A DNA stretch of 32,577 nucleotides, taken from Pseudomonas lopnurensis (GTDB lineage Bacteria; Pseudomonadota; Gammaproteobacteria; Pseudomonadales; Pseudomonadaceae). The stretch is taken from positions 21,848 through 54,424 of the forward strand of contig NZ_JADDIX010000015.1 in assembly GCF_015070855.1 (NCBI RefSeq). Reading direction: 5' to 3'. The notes beneath the pieces were generated by a model. That model worked only from the letters and a program-made list of their open reading frames with translations. It was not told where the DNA came from and did no database searches. Shown one piece after another: positions 17,504-25,748 of the stretch. Position numbers and translations under genes: made by a program. Position 1 is the first letter of the stretch. The number at the start of each line of letters is the position of its first letter.

Positions 17504-18691
17504 ATGACCCACGCAGCACAAATCAAAATCCCCGCCACCTACATGCGTGGCGGCACCAGCAAAGGCGTGTTCTTTCGCCTGCAGGACCTGCCGGAAAGCT
17601 GTCAGGTGCCAGGCGTCGCGCGCGACAAGCTGTTCATGCGCGTGATCGGCAGCCCCGATCCCTACTCGGCGCATATCGACGGCATGGGCGGCGCGACTTC
17701 CAGCACCAGCAAGTGCGTGATCCTGTCGAAAAGCAGCCAGCCGGATCACGATGTCGACTACCTCTACGGCCAGGTTTCCATCGACAAGCCCTTCGTCGAC
17801 TGGAGCGGCAACTGCGGCAACCTGTCCACCGGTGCCGGCGCCTTCGCCATTCATGCCGGGCTGGTGGACCCCGCGCGCATTCCCGACAACGGCGTGTGCG
17901 TGGTACGCATCTGGCAGGCCAATATCCAGAAAACCATCATCGCTCGCGTGCCGGTCAGCAACGGCCAGGTGCAGGAGACCGGCGATTTCGAGTTGGACGG
18001 TGTGACCTTTCCGGCCGCCGAGATCGTGCTGGAATTCCTCGATCCGTCCGATGATGGCGAAGAGGGCGGCTCGATGTTCCCCACCGGCAACCTGGTCGAC
18101 CGGTTGGAAGTCCCAGGCGTCGGTACGCTCGAGGCGACCATGATCAGCGCCGGCATTCCGACCGTGTTCGTCGATGCCGAGGCCATCGGCTACCAGGGCA
18201 CCGAACTGCGCGACGACATCAACGGCAACCCCGAGGCGCTGGCCCGCTTCGAGGCCATTCGCGTGGCTGGCGCGCTGCGCATGGGGCTGATCAGGACGGC
18301 GGACGAGGCGCTGACCCGCCAGCACACGCCGAAGGTCGCCTTCGTCTCCCGGCCGAAGAGCTACCGGGCCTCCAGCGGCAAGACCATCGAAGCGGGCGAG
18401 GTCGATCTGCTGGTGCGGGCGCTGTCCATGGGCAAGCTGCACCACGCGATGATGGGCACCTGTGCCGTGGCCATCGGCACGGCGGCTGCGGTCCCCGGCA
18501 CGCTGGTGAACCTGGCCGCCGGCGGTGGCGAACGCCAGGCCGTGCGCTTCGGTCACCCCTCCGGCACGCTGCGCGTTGGTGCCGAGGCGAAGCAGGTCGA
18601 TGGTGAATGGACGGTGACCAAGGCGATCATGAGCCGCAGCGCCCGGGTGCTGATGGAAGGCTGGGTGCGCGTGCCGGGCGATGCGTTTTGA
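17504..18691 (+). CDS. prpF: 2-methylaconitate isomerase PrpF
   Basis: A 395-residue protein with the diaminopimelate-epimerase-like fold that isomerises 2-methylaconitate so that AcnD and a hydratase can complete the 2-methylcitrate cycle. Recognisable are the N-terminal Y-M-R-G-G-T-S-K-G-V-F-F, S-G-N-C-G-N-L-S-T-G-A-G (the loop with the first catalytic-region cysteine), and H-H-A-M-M-G-T-C near the C-terminus. The start at 17504 is fixed by AGGAGTAAGAG just upstream; the ribosome site overlaps the DUF559 stop, so it may be translationally coupled. No prpD follows, and a terminator closes the operon 67 bases later. Confidence 0.95.
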   Translation: MTHAAQIKIPATYMRGGTSKGVFFRLQDLPESCQVPGVARDKLFMRVIGSPDPYSAHIDGMGGATSSTSKCVILSKSSQPDHDVDYLYGQVSIDKPFVDWSGNCGNLSTGAGAFAIHAGLVDPARIPDNGVCVVRIWQANIQKTIIARVPVSNGQVQETGDFELDGVTFPAAEIVLEFLDPSDDGEEGGSMFPTGNLVDRLEVPGVGTLEATMISAGIPTVFVDAEAIGYQGTELRDDINGNPEALARFEAIRVAGALRMGLIRTADEALTRQHTPKVAFVSRPKSYRASSGKTIEAGEVDLLVRALSMGKLHHAMMGTCAVAIGTAAAVPGTLVNLAAGGGERQAVRFGHPSGTLRVGAEAKQVDGEWTVTKAIMSRSARVLMEGWVRVPGDAF

Positions 18692-18757
18692 GGCGCAGCG
18701 CCGATGAAGCGCGCTCGGGCTCGGGCCTGGTCGCGAATTCGCATGGGTAAAAAACGC

Positions 18758-18784
18758 AAAAAGTCCGCACCAAGCGGACTTTTT
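18758..18784. terminator. Bidirectional terminator (prpF / ppsR)
   Basis: AAAAAGTCCGC, loop ACCAA, then GCGGACTTTTT: a perfect 11-base inverted repeat with A- and T-tracts, between the convergent prpF and ppsR genes. Confidence 0.93.
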
Positions 18785-18804
18785 GTTGTCTAGCGGAACG
18801 GCAC

Positions 18805-19623
18805 TTATTTGAGCCGTCGTTCGACGCCTTTTTCCACCAGGATCTTGGCGGAGATTTCCTCGACGGAGAAATGCGTCGAGTTGATGTAGTTGATGTTCTC
18901 GCGACGGAACAGGCTTTCCACCTCGCGGACTTCGAACTCGCACTGGGCGAAACTGGCGTAACGGCTGTTGGGTTTGCGCTCGTTGCGAATGGCGGCCAGG
19001 CGATCCGGGTCGATGGTGAGGCCGAACAGCTTGTCCTTGTAGGTCTTGAGGGCGCTGGGCAGCTGCAGGCGCTCCATGTCGTCCTCGGTCAGCGGGTAGT
19101 TGGCGGCGCGAATGCCGTACTGCATCGCCATGTACAGGCAGGTCGGCGTCTTGCCGCAGCGGGAAACGCCGACCAGTATCAGGTCGGCCTTGTCGTAGTA
19201 GCGGGTGCGGGCGCCGTCGTCGTTGTCGAGGGCGAAGTTGACCGCTTCGATCCGCTCCATGTAGTTGGTGTTGTGGCTGATGGAGTGGGATTTGCCGACG
19301 GAATACGAGGAGCGTGACATCAATTCATGCTCCAGCGGAGCAAGGAACGAGGAGAAGATGTCGATCATGAAGCCATTGGATTCGGCGAGAATGTCGCGAA
19401 TTTCCTGGTTGACCAGGGTATCGAAGATGATCGGTCGGCCGCCGTCCTTCTCCGCGGCATTGTTGATTTGCTGTACCATGGCCCGCGCTTTTTCCGCGGT
19501 GTCGATGTACGGGCGGGTCAGTTTCGTGAAAGTGATGTTCTCGAATTGGGCCAGAAGACTCTGGCCGAGGGTTTCTGCGGTGATGCCTGTACCGTCGGAA
19601 ATGAAGAAAGCGGTTCGTTTCAT
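18805..19623 (-). CDS. ppsR: PEP synthase regulatory protein (bifunctional kinase/pyrophosphorylase)
   Basis: A 272-residue DUF299 protein. Members reversibly inactivate PEP synthase by ADP-dependent phosphorylation of a threonine near its catalytic histidine and reactivate it by phosphate-dependent removal. The P-loop G-V-S-R-C-G-K-T is at 152-159, and the N-terminal [13 protein letters not shown] motif (7-19) is the family hallmark. Length is typical. It is divergent from ppsA with about 150 bases between the two starts, a context that directly supports the assignment as PpsA control protein rather than a PPDK regulator. Confidence 0.95.
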   Translation of the reverse strand: MKRTAFFISDGTGITAETLGQSLLAQFENITFTKLTRPYIDTAEKARAMVQQINNAAEKDGGRPIIFDTLVNQEIRDILAESNGFMIDIFSSFLAPLEHELMSRSSYSVGKSHSISHNTNYMERIEAVNFALDNDDGARTRYYDKADLILVGVSRCGKTPTCLYMAMQYGIRAANYPLTEDDMERLQLPSALKTYKDKLFGLTIDPDRLAAIRNERKPNSRYASFAQCEFEVREVESLFRRENINYINSTHFSVEEISAKILVEKGVERRLK

Positions 19624-19652
19624 GTACCTTGGGCCTTAAGTCGAGAACGGTT

Positions 19653-19667
19653 CCTAGCTATAGTAGG
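19653..19667. promoter_or_regulatory. Imperfect palindrome in the ppsR-ppsA intergenic region
   Basis: CCTA and TAGG arms separated by 7 bases (CCTAGCTATAGTAGG). On the minus strand the same bases contain TACTAT, a plausible ppsR -10. It could be an operator overlapping the ppsR promoter, or chance symmetry. Confidence 0.3.
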
Positions 19668-19777
19668 CCCTTCGCCGAGCCCGATTGGCGGGCATTGTTA
19701 CTTATTTTGCAGGGCCGGACCACAGTCGTGCGGTCTGGCTCCGGTCGAGTTTCCAACACTAATGTGGAGAGATCACC

Positions 19778-22147
19778 TTGGTAGAGTACGTAGTTTCCCT
19801 CGATAAGCTCGGCAATCATGACGTTGAGCGTGTAGGGGGCAAGAACGCCTCCCTGGGCGAGATGATCAGCAACCTCGCCGGTGCCGGCGTTTCCGTACCG
19901 GGCGGTTTCGCCACTACGGCCCAGGCCTATCGCGACTTTCTCGAATTGAGCGGCCTGAACGATCAGATCCATGCGCTGCTCGATGCGCTGGACGTGGACG
20001 ACGTCAATGCCCTGGCCAAGGCCGGTGCGCAGATCCGCCAATGGGTGATGGACGCCCAGTTCCCGCCGCAGCTCGATGCCGACATCCGCAAGGCATTCGC
20101 CGAGATGGCCGGCGGCAACGACAACATGGCGGTGGCGGTGCGCTCCTCGGCTACCGCCGAAGACCTGCCCGACGCCTCCTTCGCCGGCCAGCAGGAAACC
20201 TTCCTCAATATCCGCGGCGTGGACAATGTCATCCGCGCCGCCAAGGAAGTCTTCGCTTCCCTGTTCAATGACCGTGCCATCGCCTACCGCGTGCACCAGG
20301 GCTTCGACCACAAGCTGGTCGCCCTGTCCGCCGGCGTGCAGCGCATGGTGCGTTCCGAGACCGGCACCGCCGGCGTCATGTTCACCCTGGATACCGAATC
20401 CGGCTTCCGCGACGTGGTGTTCATCACCGGCGCCTACGGCCTCGGCGAAACCGTCGTGCAGGGGGCGGTCAACCCGGACGAGTTCTATGTTCACAAGCAG
20501 ACGCTGGAGGCCGGCCGTCCGGCGATCCTGCGCCGCAACCTGGGCAGCAAGGCGATCAAGATGGTCTACGGCGACGAGGCCAAGGCCGGCAAGTCGGTGA
20601 AGACCGTCGATGTGGATGCGGCCGATCGCGCGCGCTTCTGCCTGACCGACGAGGAAGTCAGCAATCTCGCCAGGCAGGCGATGACCATCGAGAAGCACTA
20701 CGGCCGTCCGATGGACATCGAGTGGGCCAAGGACGGTGACGACGGCCAGCTGTACATCGTCCAGGCGCGCCCGGAAACGGTGAAAAGCCGCAGCAGCGCC
20801 AACGTCATGGAGCGCTACCTGCTGAAGGAGAAGGGCACCGTACTGGTCGAGGGTCGCGCCATCGGCCAGCGCATTGGCTCCGGCCCGGTCAAGGTGATCC
20901 ACGACGTCACCGAGATGGACAAGGTCCAGCCGGGCGACGTGCTGGTGTCCGACATGACTGACCCGGACTGGGAACCGGTGATGAAGCGCGCCAGCGCCAT
21001 CGTCACCAACCGTGGCGGGCGTACCTGTCACGCGGCGATCATCGCGCGCGAGCTGGGCATTCCGGCCGTCGTCGGTTGTGGCAACGCCACCGACCTGCTG
21101 AAGGATGGCCAGCGCGTCACGGTTTCCTGCGCCGAAGGCGATACCGGCCTGATCTTCGACGGTGAGCTGGGCTTCGACGTGCGCCAGAACTCCATCGACG
21201 CCATGCCGGACCTGCCGTTCAAGATCATGATGAACGTCGGCAACCCGGATCGCGCCTTCGACTTCGCGCACCTGCCGAACGAAGGGGTGGGCCTGGCCCG
21301 TCTGGAATTCATCATCAACCGCATGATCGGCGTGCACCCCAAGGCGCTGCTCAACTTCGACGGGCTGCCGGCCGACGTGAAGAGCAGCGTCGAGAAGCGC
21401 ATCGCCGGCTACGGCGATCCGGTCGACTTCTACGTCGAGAAGCTGGTCGAGGGCGTCAGCACCCTGGCCGCGGCCTTCTGGCCGAAGAAGGTCATCGTGC
21501 GCCTGTCGGACTTCAAGTCCAACGAGTACGCCAACCTGATCGGCGGCAAGCTCTACGAGCCGGAAGAAGAGAACCCGATGCTCGGCTTCCGTGGCGCCTC
21601 GCGCTACATCAGCGACTCGTTCCGCGACTGCTTCGAGCTCGAATGCCGGGCGATGAAGAAGGTCCGCGACGTCATGGGCCTGACCAACGTCGAGCTGATG
21701 GTGCCCTTCGTGCGCACCCTGGGCGAAGCGTCCCAGGTGATCGACCTGCTGTCGCGCTACGGCCTCAAGCGCGGCGAGAACGGCCTGCGCGTCATCATGA
21801 TGTGCGAACTGCCCTCCAACGCGCTGCTGGCCGACGAGTTCCTCGAGTTCTTCGACGGCTTCTCCATCGGTTCCAACGACATGACCCAGCTGACCCTGGG
21901 CCTGGATCGCGACTCCGGCATCATCGCGCATCTGTTCGACGAGCGTAATCCGGCGGTGAAGAAGCTTCTGGCCAACGCCATCCAGGCATGCAACAAGGCC
22001 GGCAAGTACATCGGCATCTGCGGCCAGGGTCCGTCCGACCATCCGGATCTGGCCAAGTGGCTGATGGAGCAGGGTATCGAAAGCGTATCCCTGAATCCGG
22101 ATTCGGTGCTCGATACCTGGTTCTTCCTGGCCGATCGCCAGATCTGA
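19778..22147 (+). CDS. ppsA: Phosphoenolpyruvate synthase
   Basis: A 789-residue enzyme that makes PEP, AMP and phosphate from pyruvate and ATP, for gluconeogenic growth. The ATP-grasp domain occupies the N-terminal half ([20 protein letters not shown]). The swivelling phosphohistidine domain has G-G-R-T-C-H-A-A-I with His418. The C-terminal PEP/pyruvate barrel ends with I-G-I-C-G-Q-G-P-S and Cys748. Thr416, two residues before His418, is the expected PpsR target. The start is TTG at 19778 after GGAGAGATCACC; it gives the normal [11 protein letters not shown]-terminus and no ATG fits. It is divergent from ppsR. Confidence 0.96.
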   Translation: MVEYVVSLDKLGNHDVERVGGKNASLGEMISNLAGAGVSVPGGFATTAQAYRDFLELSGLNDQIHALLDALDVDDVNALAKAGAQIRQWVMDAQFPPQLDADIRKAFAEMAGGNDNMAVAVRSSATAEDLPDASFAGQQETFLNIRGVDNVIRAAKEVFASLFNDRAIAYRVHQGFDHKLVALSAGVQRMVRSETGTAGVMFTLDTESGFRDVVFITGAYGLGETVVQGAVNPDEFYVHKQTLEAGRPAILRRNLGSKAIKMVYGDEAKAGKSVKTVDVDAADRARFCLTDEEVSNLARQAMTIEKHYGRPMDIEWAKDGDDGQLYIVQARPETVKSRSSANVMERYLLKEKGTVLVEGRAIGQRIGSGPVKVIHDVTEMDKVQPGDVLVSDMTDPDWEPVMKRASAIVTNRGGRTCHAAIIARELGIPAVVGCGNATDLLKDGQRVTVSCAEGDTGLIFDGELGFDVRQNSIDAMPDLPFKIMMNVGNPDRAFDFAHLPNEGVGLARLEFIINRMIGVHPKALLNFDGLPADVKSSVEKRIAGYGDPVDFYVEKLVEGVSTLAAAFWPKKVIVRLSDFKSNEYANLIGGKLYEPEEENPMLGFRGASRYISDSFRDCFELECRAMKKVRDVMGLTNVELMVPFVRTLGEASQVIDLLSRYGLKRGENGLRVIMMCELPSNALLADEFLEFFDGFSIGSNDMTQLTLGLDRDSGIIAHLFDERNPAVKKLLANAIQACNKAGKYIGICGQGPSDHPDLAKWLMEQGIESVSLNPDSVLDTWFFLADRQI

Positions 22148-22162
22148 TCATCTGCCAGGCTT

Positions 22163-22197
22163 CAGCGGAAACGGGGCTTCAGGCCCCGTTTCCGCTG
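22163..22197 (+). terminator. Long perfect hairpin after ppsA
   Basis: Bases 22163-22177 and 22183-22197 form an exact 15-base inverted repeat (arm CAGCGGAAACGGGGC) around a 5-base loop. There is no T-tract after the stem, so termination would depend on an internal weak tail or on another factor. It may instead protect the ppsA 3' end. Confidence 0.65.
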
Positions 22198-22284
22198 GTG
22201 ATGCACCGGCCCGTCAGGGCGCTGCGCTGAATGATGGCGCGCTGCATCAGGTTCGAGCCGTTTTCCCAAGCAAAGGAGCTTCCC

Positions 22285-22773
22285 ATGCAATACGTCACCC
22301 CTGATCTGTGCGACGCCTATCCCGAGCTGGTCCAGGTCGTCGAGCCGTTGTTCAGCAACTTCGGTGGGCGCGATTCCTTCGGTGGGGAAATCGTCACCAT
22401 CAAATGCTTCGAGGACAATTCCCTGGTCAAGGATCAGGTGGATGTCGACGGAACCGGCAAGGTGCTGGTGGTCGATGGCGGCGGCTCGTTGCGCCGTGCG
22501 CTGCTGGGCGACATGCTGGCCGAGAAGGCGGCGCGCAACGGCTGGGAAGGGCTGATCATTTACGGCTGCATCCGTGACGTCGACGTCATCGCGCAGACCG
22601 AGCTGGGCGTCCAGGCGCTGGCCAGCCATCCGATGAAGACCGACAAGCGCGGCATCGGCGATCTCAACGTGCCGGTGACCTTCTGTGGCGTGACGTTCCG
22701 TCCCGGCGAATACGTTTATGCCGACAACAACGGGATCATCGTATCGCCCCAGGCCTTGTCCATGCCGGAGTGA
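22285..22773 (+). CDS. rraA: RraA-family protein (ribonuclease E activity regulator type)
   Basis: A 162-residue RraA-like protein. E. coli RraA binds RNase E and lowers its activity; related pseudomonad proteins of the same fold have been annotated as HMG/CHA aldolases or methyltransferase-related. Typical sequence is [31 protein letters not shown] and Y-G-C-I-R-D-V-D. The last two carry the aldolase-type G-D and R-D residues. The start at 22285 follows AAAGGAG; the 18 codons upstream in frame are not conserved. It lies between ppsA and cmaX and has its own terminators on both sides. Confidence 0.9.
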   Translation: MQYVTPDLCDAYPELVQVVEPLFSNFGGRDSFGGEIVTIKCFEDNSLVKDQVDVDGTGKVLVVDGGGSLRRALLGDMLAEKAARNGWEGLIIYGCIRDVDVIAQTELGVQALASHPMKTDKRGIGDLNVPVTFCGVTFRPGEYVYADNNGIIVSPQALSMPE

Positions 22774-22808
22774 CCCGCCGGCGACACGGCGATTCATGCC
22801 ATTTTTCG

Positions 22809-22830
22809 AGCCCGGCCATGCCGGGCTTTT
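22809..22830 (+). terminator. Rho-independent terminator after rraA
   Basis: AGCCCGGC, loop CAT, GCCGGGCT followed by TTT: a compact GC-rich stem with a T-tract, 36 bases after the rraA stop. Confidence 0.88.
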
Positions 22831-22853
22831 CATGAGTAGCGACGGACAGACTG

Positions 22854-23849
22854 ATGCTGGTGATCGATAGCGAGCAGCGGGGGCTGATCCATGCCTTCCT
22901 TCTCGACGGCAGCGGTGGCGCGCGAGCCATCGCCTATGGCGACCTGGCCAGCCTGCGCCTTGCCGAGCGCGAGAGCCTCTGGCTGCACTGGGATCGCAGC
23001 CATGAACAGGCGCAGGCCTGGCTGCGCACGCACAGTGGCCTGAGTGCGTTCGCCTGCGACGTGCTGCTCGAGGAAAATACCCGCCCGCGCATGCTGACCC
23101 TGCCACGCGAGGAGCTGCTGCTATTCCTGCGCGGAGTGAACCTGAACCCGGATGCCGAGCCGGAAGACATGGTGTCCGTACGCGTATTCGCCGATCCGCA
23201 GCGCGTCATATCCCTGCGGCTCAGGCCGTTGCACTCCACCGAGAGGGTGATCCGTTTACTGTCCGAGGGCAGGGGGCCGAAAACCGCTTCGGAGCTTTTG
23301 CTGTACCTGGCCGAGTCCATGACCGATCGTGTCGACGATCTGGTTGCCCAACTGGCCGAACGGGTCGATGCGCAAGAGGAAGCACTGGAAGGCGACGAGC
23401 GCTATACGCCCGAGCACGACTCGATGCTTTCCCTGCGCCGGCGCGCCGCCAGCCTGCGGCGTTTTCTGCTGCCCCAGCGCGAGCTTTATGGCCAGCTGAC
23501 GCGGAACCGACTGGGCTGGTTCGCCGATGACGATACCGAGTACTGGAACGAGCTGAGCAACCGACTGATCCGCTACCTCGAGGAACTGGACCTGGTCCGC
23601 GAGCGGGTCAATCTGGTGCTGGAGTCGGAGCAGCGCAGGCTCAGCGAGCGCATGAACCGGACGATGTATCTTCTGGCTATCATCACCGGCTTTTTCCTGC
23701 CGATGAGCTTCATGACCGGTCTGCTCGGCATCAACGTCGGTGGTATCCCGGGGGCCGAGAATCCCTACGGGTTCGTCCTGGCCTGTCTGCTCATCGGTGC
23801 CGTTGCGCTGTTTCAATGGTGGGTATTTCGCCGTTTGCGCTGGCTCTGA
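22854..23849 (+). CDS. cmaX: CorA/ZntB-type metal ion transporter CmaX
   Basis: A 331-residue inner membrane protein of the CorA superfamily. It has a large soluble cytoplasmic N-terminal funnel rich in charged helices (about 1-265) and two C-terminal membrane helices (about 268-295 and 302-325). The loop after the first helix reads G-I-N rather than the G-M-N of magnesium CorA, which points to the ZntB-like branch that moves zinc or other cations. In pseudomonads the gene next to crfX-cmpX-sigX is called cmaX, and the order here is the same. The ATG at 22854 follows GACAGACTG and has only a weak ribosome site. Confidence 0.88.
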   Translation: MLVIDSEQRGLIHAFLLDGSGGARAIAYGDLASLRLAERESLWLHWDRSHEQAQAWLRTHSGLSAFACDVLLEENTRPRMLTLPREELLLFLRGVNLNPDAEPEDMVSVRVFADPQRVISLRLRPLHSTERVIRLLSEGRGPKTASELLLYLAESMTDRVDDLVAQLAERVDAQEEALEGDERYTPEHDSMLSLRRRAASLRRFLLPQRELYGQLTRNRLGWFADDDTEYWNELSNRLIRYLEELDLVRERVNLVLESEQRRLSERMNRTMYLLAIITGFFLPMSFMTGLLGINVGGIPGAENPYGFVLACLLIGAVALFQWWVFRRLRWL

Positions 23850-23873
23850 ATGTGACTCTCAACCGACCCCGGG

Positions 23874-23885
23874 CCGTCTAGACGG
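23874..23885. promoter_or_regulatory. Perfect palindrome upstream of crfX
   Basis: CCGTCTAGACGG is a perfect 12-base palindrome between cmaX and crfX, 20 bases before the crfX ATG. A TACTCT sequence follows directly. It could be an operator for the crfX-cmpX transcript; no regulator is identified. Confidence 0.4.
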
Positions 23886-23905
23886 AATACTCTAGCGAGG
23901 TTTGC

Positions 23906-24148
23906 ATGCGCGATCCCTTCGAAGAATCCCTGCGAGACCTCCTCAACAAGCCATCGGGGCATGATGATGATGCTTGTCTGGGGCGCGTTCTCAAAACGGC
24001 CAACCGCCAGGTCGGTGCCGGAGATCTGTTCGCCCTGATGGGTCAGTGGCTGCCGGCGCTGATGATGGCGTTCAACAGCGGCTCGCGGCATCTGTCCCCG
24101 GTTTCACGCCGAGAAACATCCAACCCTTCGTTCGATAAGGCTGATTGA
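23906..24148 (+). CDS. crfX: Small conserved protein CrfX
   Basis: An 80-residue protein without signal peptide or clear domain. The sequence (M-R-D-P-F-E-E-S-L-R-D-L-L start, a central acidic H-D-D-D-A-C, then L-F-A-L-M-G-Q-W-L-P-A-L-M-M-A-F) and its place between cmaX and cmpX match the small Pseudomonas gene crfX, which is linked to the SigX/CmpX envelope response. Biochemical role is unknown. Its TGA is 2 bases before the cmpX ATG, so the two genes are almost certainly co-transcribed and coupled. Ribosome site GCGAGG precedes the ATG. Confidence 0.85.
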   Translation: MRDPFEESLRDLLNKPSGHDDDACLGRVLKTANRQVGAGDLFALMGQWLPALMMAFNSGSRHLSPVSRRETSNPSFDKAD

Positions 24149-24150
24149 TC

Positions 24151-24975
24151 ATGGAATTCGATCCCTGGACCCAAAGTCTGCTGTCGGCGATGAGCTCGCT
24201 CTGGGCGTCCATCGCGGCCTTCATTCCTCGCCTGTTCGGCGCCCTGGTCGTGGTACTGCTCGGCTTCGTGGTTGCCAAGCTGCTCGATACGCTGCTCTCC
24301 AAGGTGCTCGCCAAGATCGGCCTCGATCGGCTGATGGCCGGTACGGGACTCACCAAGCTGCTGGGCCGGGCAGGTATCCGCATCCCGGTTTCGGCGCTGA
24401 TCGGCAAGGTCGTCTACTGGTTCGTGCTGCTGATCTTCCTGGTCTCGGCTGCCGAATCGCTGGGGCTGGAACGCGTGTCCGCGACGCTCGACATGCTGAC
24501 TCTCTACGTGCCCAAGGTATTCGGCGCGGCATTGATCCTGCTGGCGGGGGTGTTGCTCGCACAACTGCTCAGCGGGCTGGTGCGGGGTGCCGCGGAAGGG
24601 GTCGGGCTGGACTACGCCAACGGGCTTGCCCGGATGGCGCAGGGGCTGGTGATCATCATCAGCATTTCGGTGGCCATCGGGCAGCTCGAGGTCAAGACCG
24701 AACTGCTCAACTACGTCATCGCGATCGTGCTGATCAGCGTTGGCCTGGCGGTTGCGCTGGCGCTTGGCCTGGGCAGTCGCGAGCTGGTCGGGCAGATTCT
24801 CGCCGGTATCTACGTGCGTGAGCTGTACGAGGTGGGACAGCGTGTGAGGCTGGCGGATGTCGAAGGGCAGATCGAGGAGATCGGTACGGTCAAGACACTG
24901 CTGCTGACCGATGACGGCGAGCTGGCGTCGGTGGCCAACAAAGTGCTGCTCGAGCAGCGCGTTGGCAGCCGTTAG
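24151..24975 (+). CDS. cmpX: Mechanosensitive-channel-like membrane protein CmpX
   Basis: A 274-residue inner membrane protein of the small-conductance mechanosensitive channel-related group. It has several hydrophobic helices (about 18-45, 80-105, 115-140, 165-210) with the repeated conserved TM_helix segment (L-F-G-A-L-V-V-V-L-L-G-F-V-V-A-K-L-L and V-F-G-A-A-L-I-L-L-A-G-V-L-L-A-Q-L-L). A short soluble C-terminal beta region (V-R-E-L-Y-E-V-G-Q-R-V-R-L-A-D-V-E-G) is similar to the MscS beta domain. CmpX of P. aeruginosa lies directly before sigX and affects SigX activity and membrane fluidity. The ATG at 24151 is used; an in-frame TTG two codons earlier overlaps the crfX stop. Confidence 0.9.
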   Translation: MEFDPWTQSLLSAMSSLWASIAAFIPRLFGALVVVLLGFVVAKLLDTLLSKVLAKIGLDRLMAGTGLTKLLGRAGIRIPVSALIGKVVYWFVLLIFLVSAAESLGLERVSATLDMLTLYVPKVFGAALILLAGVLLAQLLSGLVRGAAEGVGLDYANGLARMAQGLVIIISISVAIGQLEVKTELLNYVIAIVLISVGLAVALALGLGSRELVGQILAGIYVRELYEVGQRVRLADVEGQIEEIGTVKTLLLTDDGELASVANKVLLEQRVGSR

Positions 24976-25058
24976 CCGTGCATATCTGGTAAAGTACGTC
25001 GCCTTTTTTCGGCTTCCATGACTGGCGGCCGTGACCATGATTGCCGGCTCGAAGCGTC

Positions 25059-25649
25059 TTGACTAAAACCCAATCGTCCATTCCGCGCTACGACCCTCGC
25101 CAGCTCACCGATGAAGAGCTGGTGCAGCACGCTCATGTCGAGCTGTTTCATATTACCCGTGCTTACGAAGAACTCATGCGCCGATATCAGCGTACGCTGT
25201 TCAATGTATGTGCGCGTTATTTGGGAAACGAGCGCGATGCCGACGATGTGTGTCAGGAAGTAATGCTCAAGGTCCTTTATGGGTTGAAGAACTTCGAGGG
25301 CAAGTCGAAATTCAAGACCTGGCTATACAGCATCACTTACAACGAATGCATCACCCAATATCGCAAGGAGCGGCGCAAACGGCGCTTGCTCGACGCGCTG
25401 AGCCTCGATCCGCTTGAAGAAGCTTCCGAGGAGAAAGCGCCGAAGATCGAAGACAAAGGCGGGCTGGATCGCTGGCTGGTTCATGTCAATCCGATCGATC
25501 GAGAGATATTGGTGCTGCGTTTTGTTGCCGAATTAGAATTCCAAGAAATTGCCGACATCATGCATATGGGGCTGAGCGCAACGAAGATGCGTTACAAGCG
25601 GGCGCTCGATAAGCTTCGGGAAAAATTTTCCGAGAAAATTGAAACTTAA
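25059..25649 (+). CDS. sigX: ECF sigma factor SigX
   Basis: A 196-residue extracytoplasmic-function sigma factor. Region 2 (Y-E-E-L-M-R-R-Y-Q-R-T-L-F-N-V-C-A-R-Y-L-G-N, then D-A-D-D-V-C-Q-E-V-M-L-K-V) and region 4 (D-R-E-I-L-V-L-R-F-V-A-E-L-E-F-Q-E-I-A-D-I-M-H-M, then the helix-turn-helix S-A-T-K-M-R-Y-K-R-A-L-D-K-L) are both complete. SigX directs part of oprF transcription and genes of lipid and envelope metabolism. The start is taken as TTG at 25059, which gives the 196-residue length I expect; another TTG six codons earlier (25041) is possible. No ATG start fits. It sits between cmpX and its target oprF, and no anti-sigma gene adjoins it. Confidence 0.93.
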   Translation: MTKTQSSIPRYDPRQLTDEELVQHAHVELFHITRAYEELMRRYQRTLFNVCARYLGNERDADDVCQEVMLKVLYGLKNFEGKSKFKTWLYSITYNECITQYRKERRKRRLLDALSLDPLEEASEEKAPKIEDKGGLDRWLVHVNPIDREILVLRFVAELEFQEIADIMHMGLSATKMRYKRALDKLREKFSEKIET

Positions 25650-25654
25650 TGAGG

Positions 25655-25680
25655 GGAACTTGTCTTATGTCTGGCGAACA
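25655..25680 (+). promoter_or_regulatory. Possible ECF-type promoter ahead of oprF
   Basis: GGAACTT (25655-25661) is a good ECF -35-like element, and CGAACA follows after 13 bases (25675-25680), a little closer than usual. SigX is known to drive oprF in P. aeruginosa, so a SigX site is expected in this gap, but the boxes cannot be proven by eye. Confidence 0.35.
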
Positions 25681-25748
25681 GCTTGGGCATACAGACAGCC
25701 GGTTTCCTTAGATTGTTCTGATACTAACCACCAGATGGGGATTTACGG

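Noticed and set aside
19624-19777. Cra/FruR-type operator between ppsR and ppsA, as in enterobacteria
   Set aside because: No convincing match to the Cra consensus is visible; only the weak CCTA-N7-TAGG symmetry was retained.
19658-22042. A 794-codon minus-strand open frame opposite ppsA
   Set aside because: It is a shadow of ppsA with composition typical of third-position GC bias and no ribosome site or family match.
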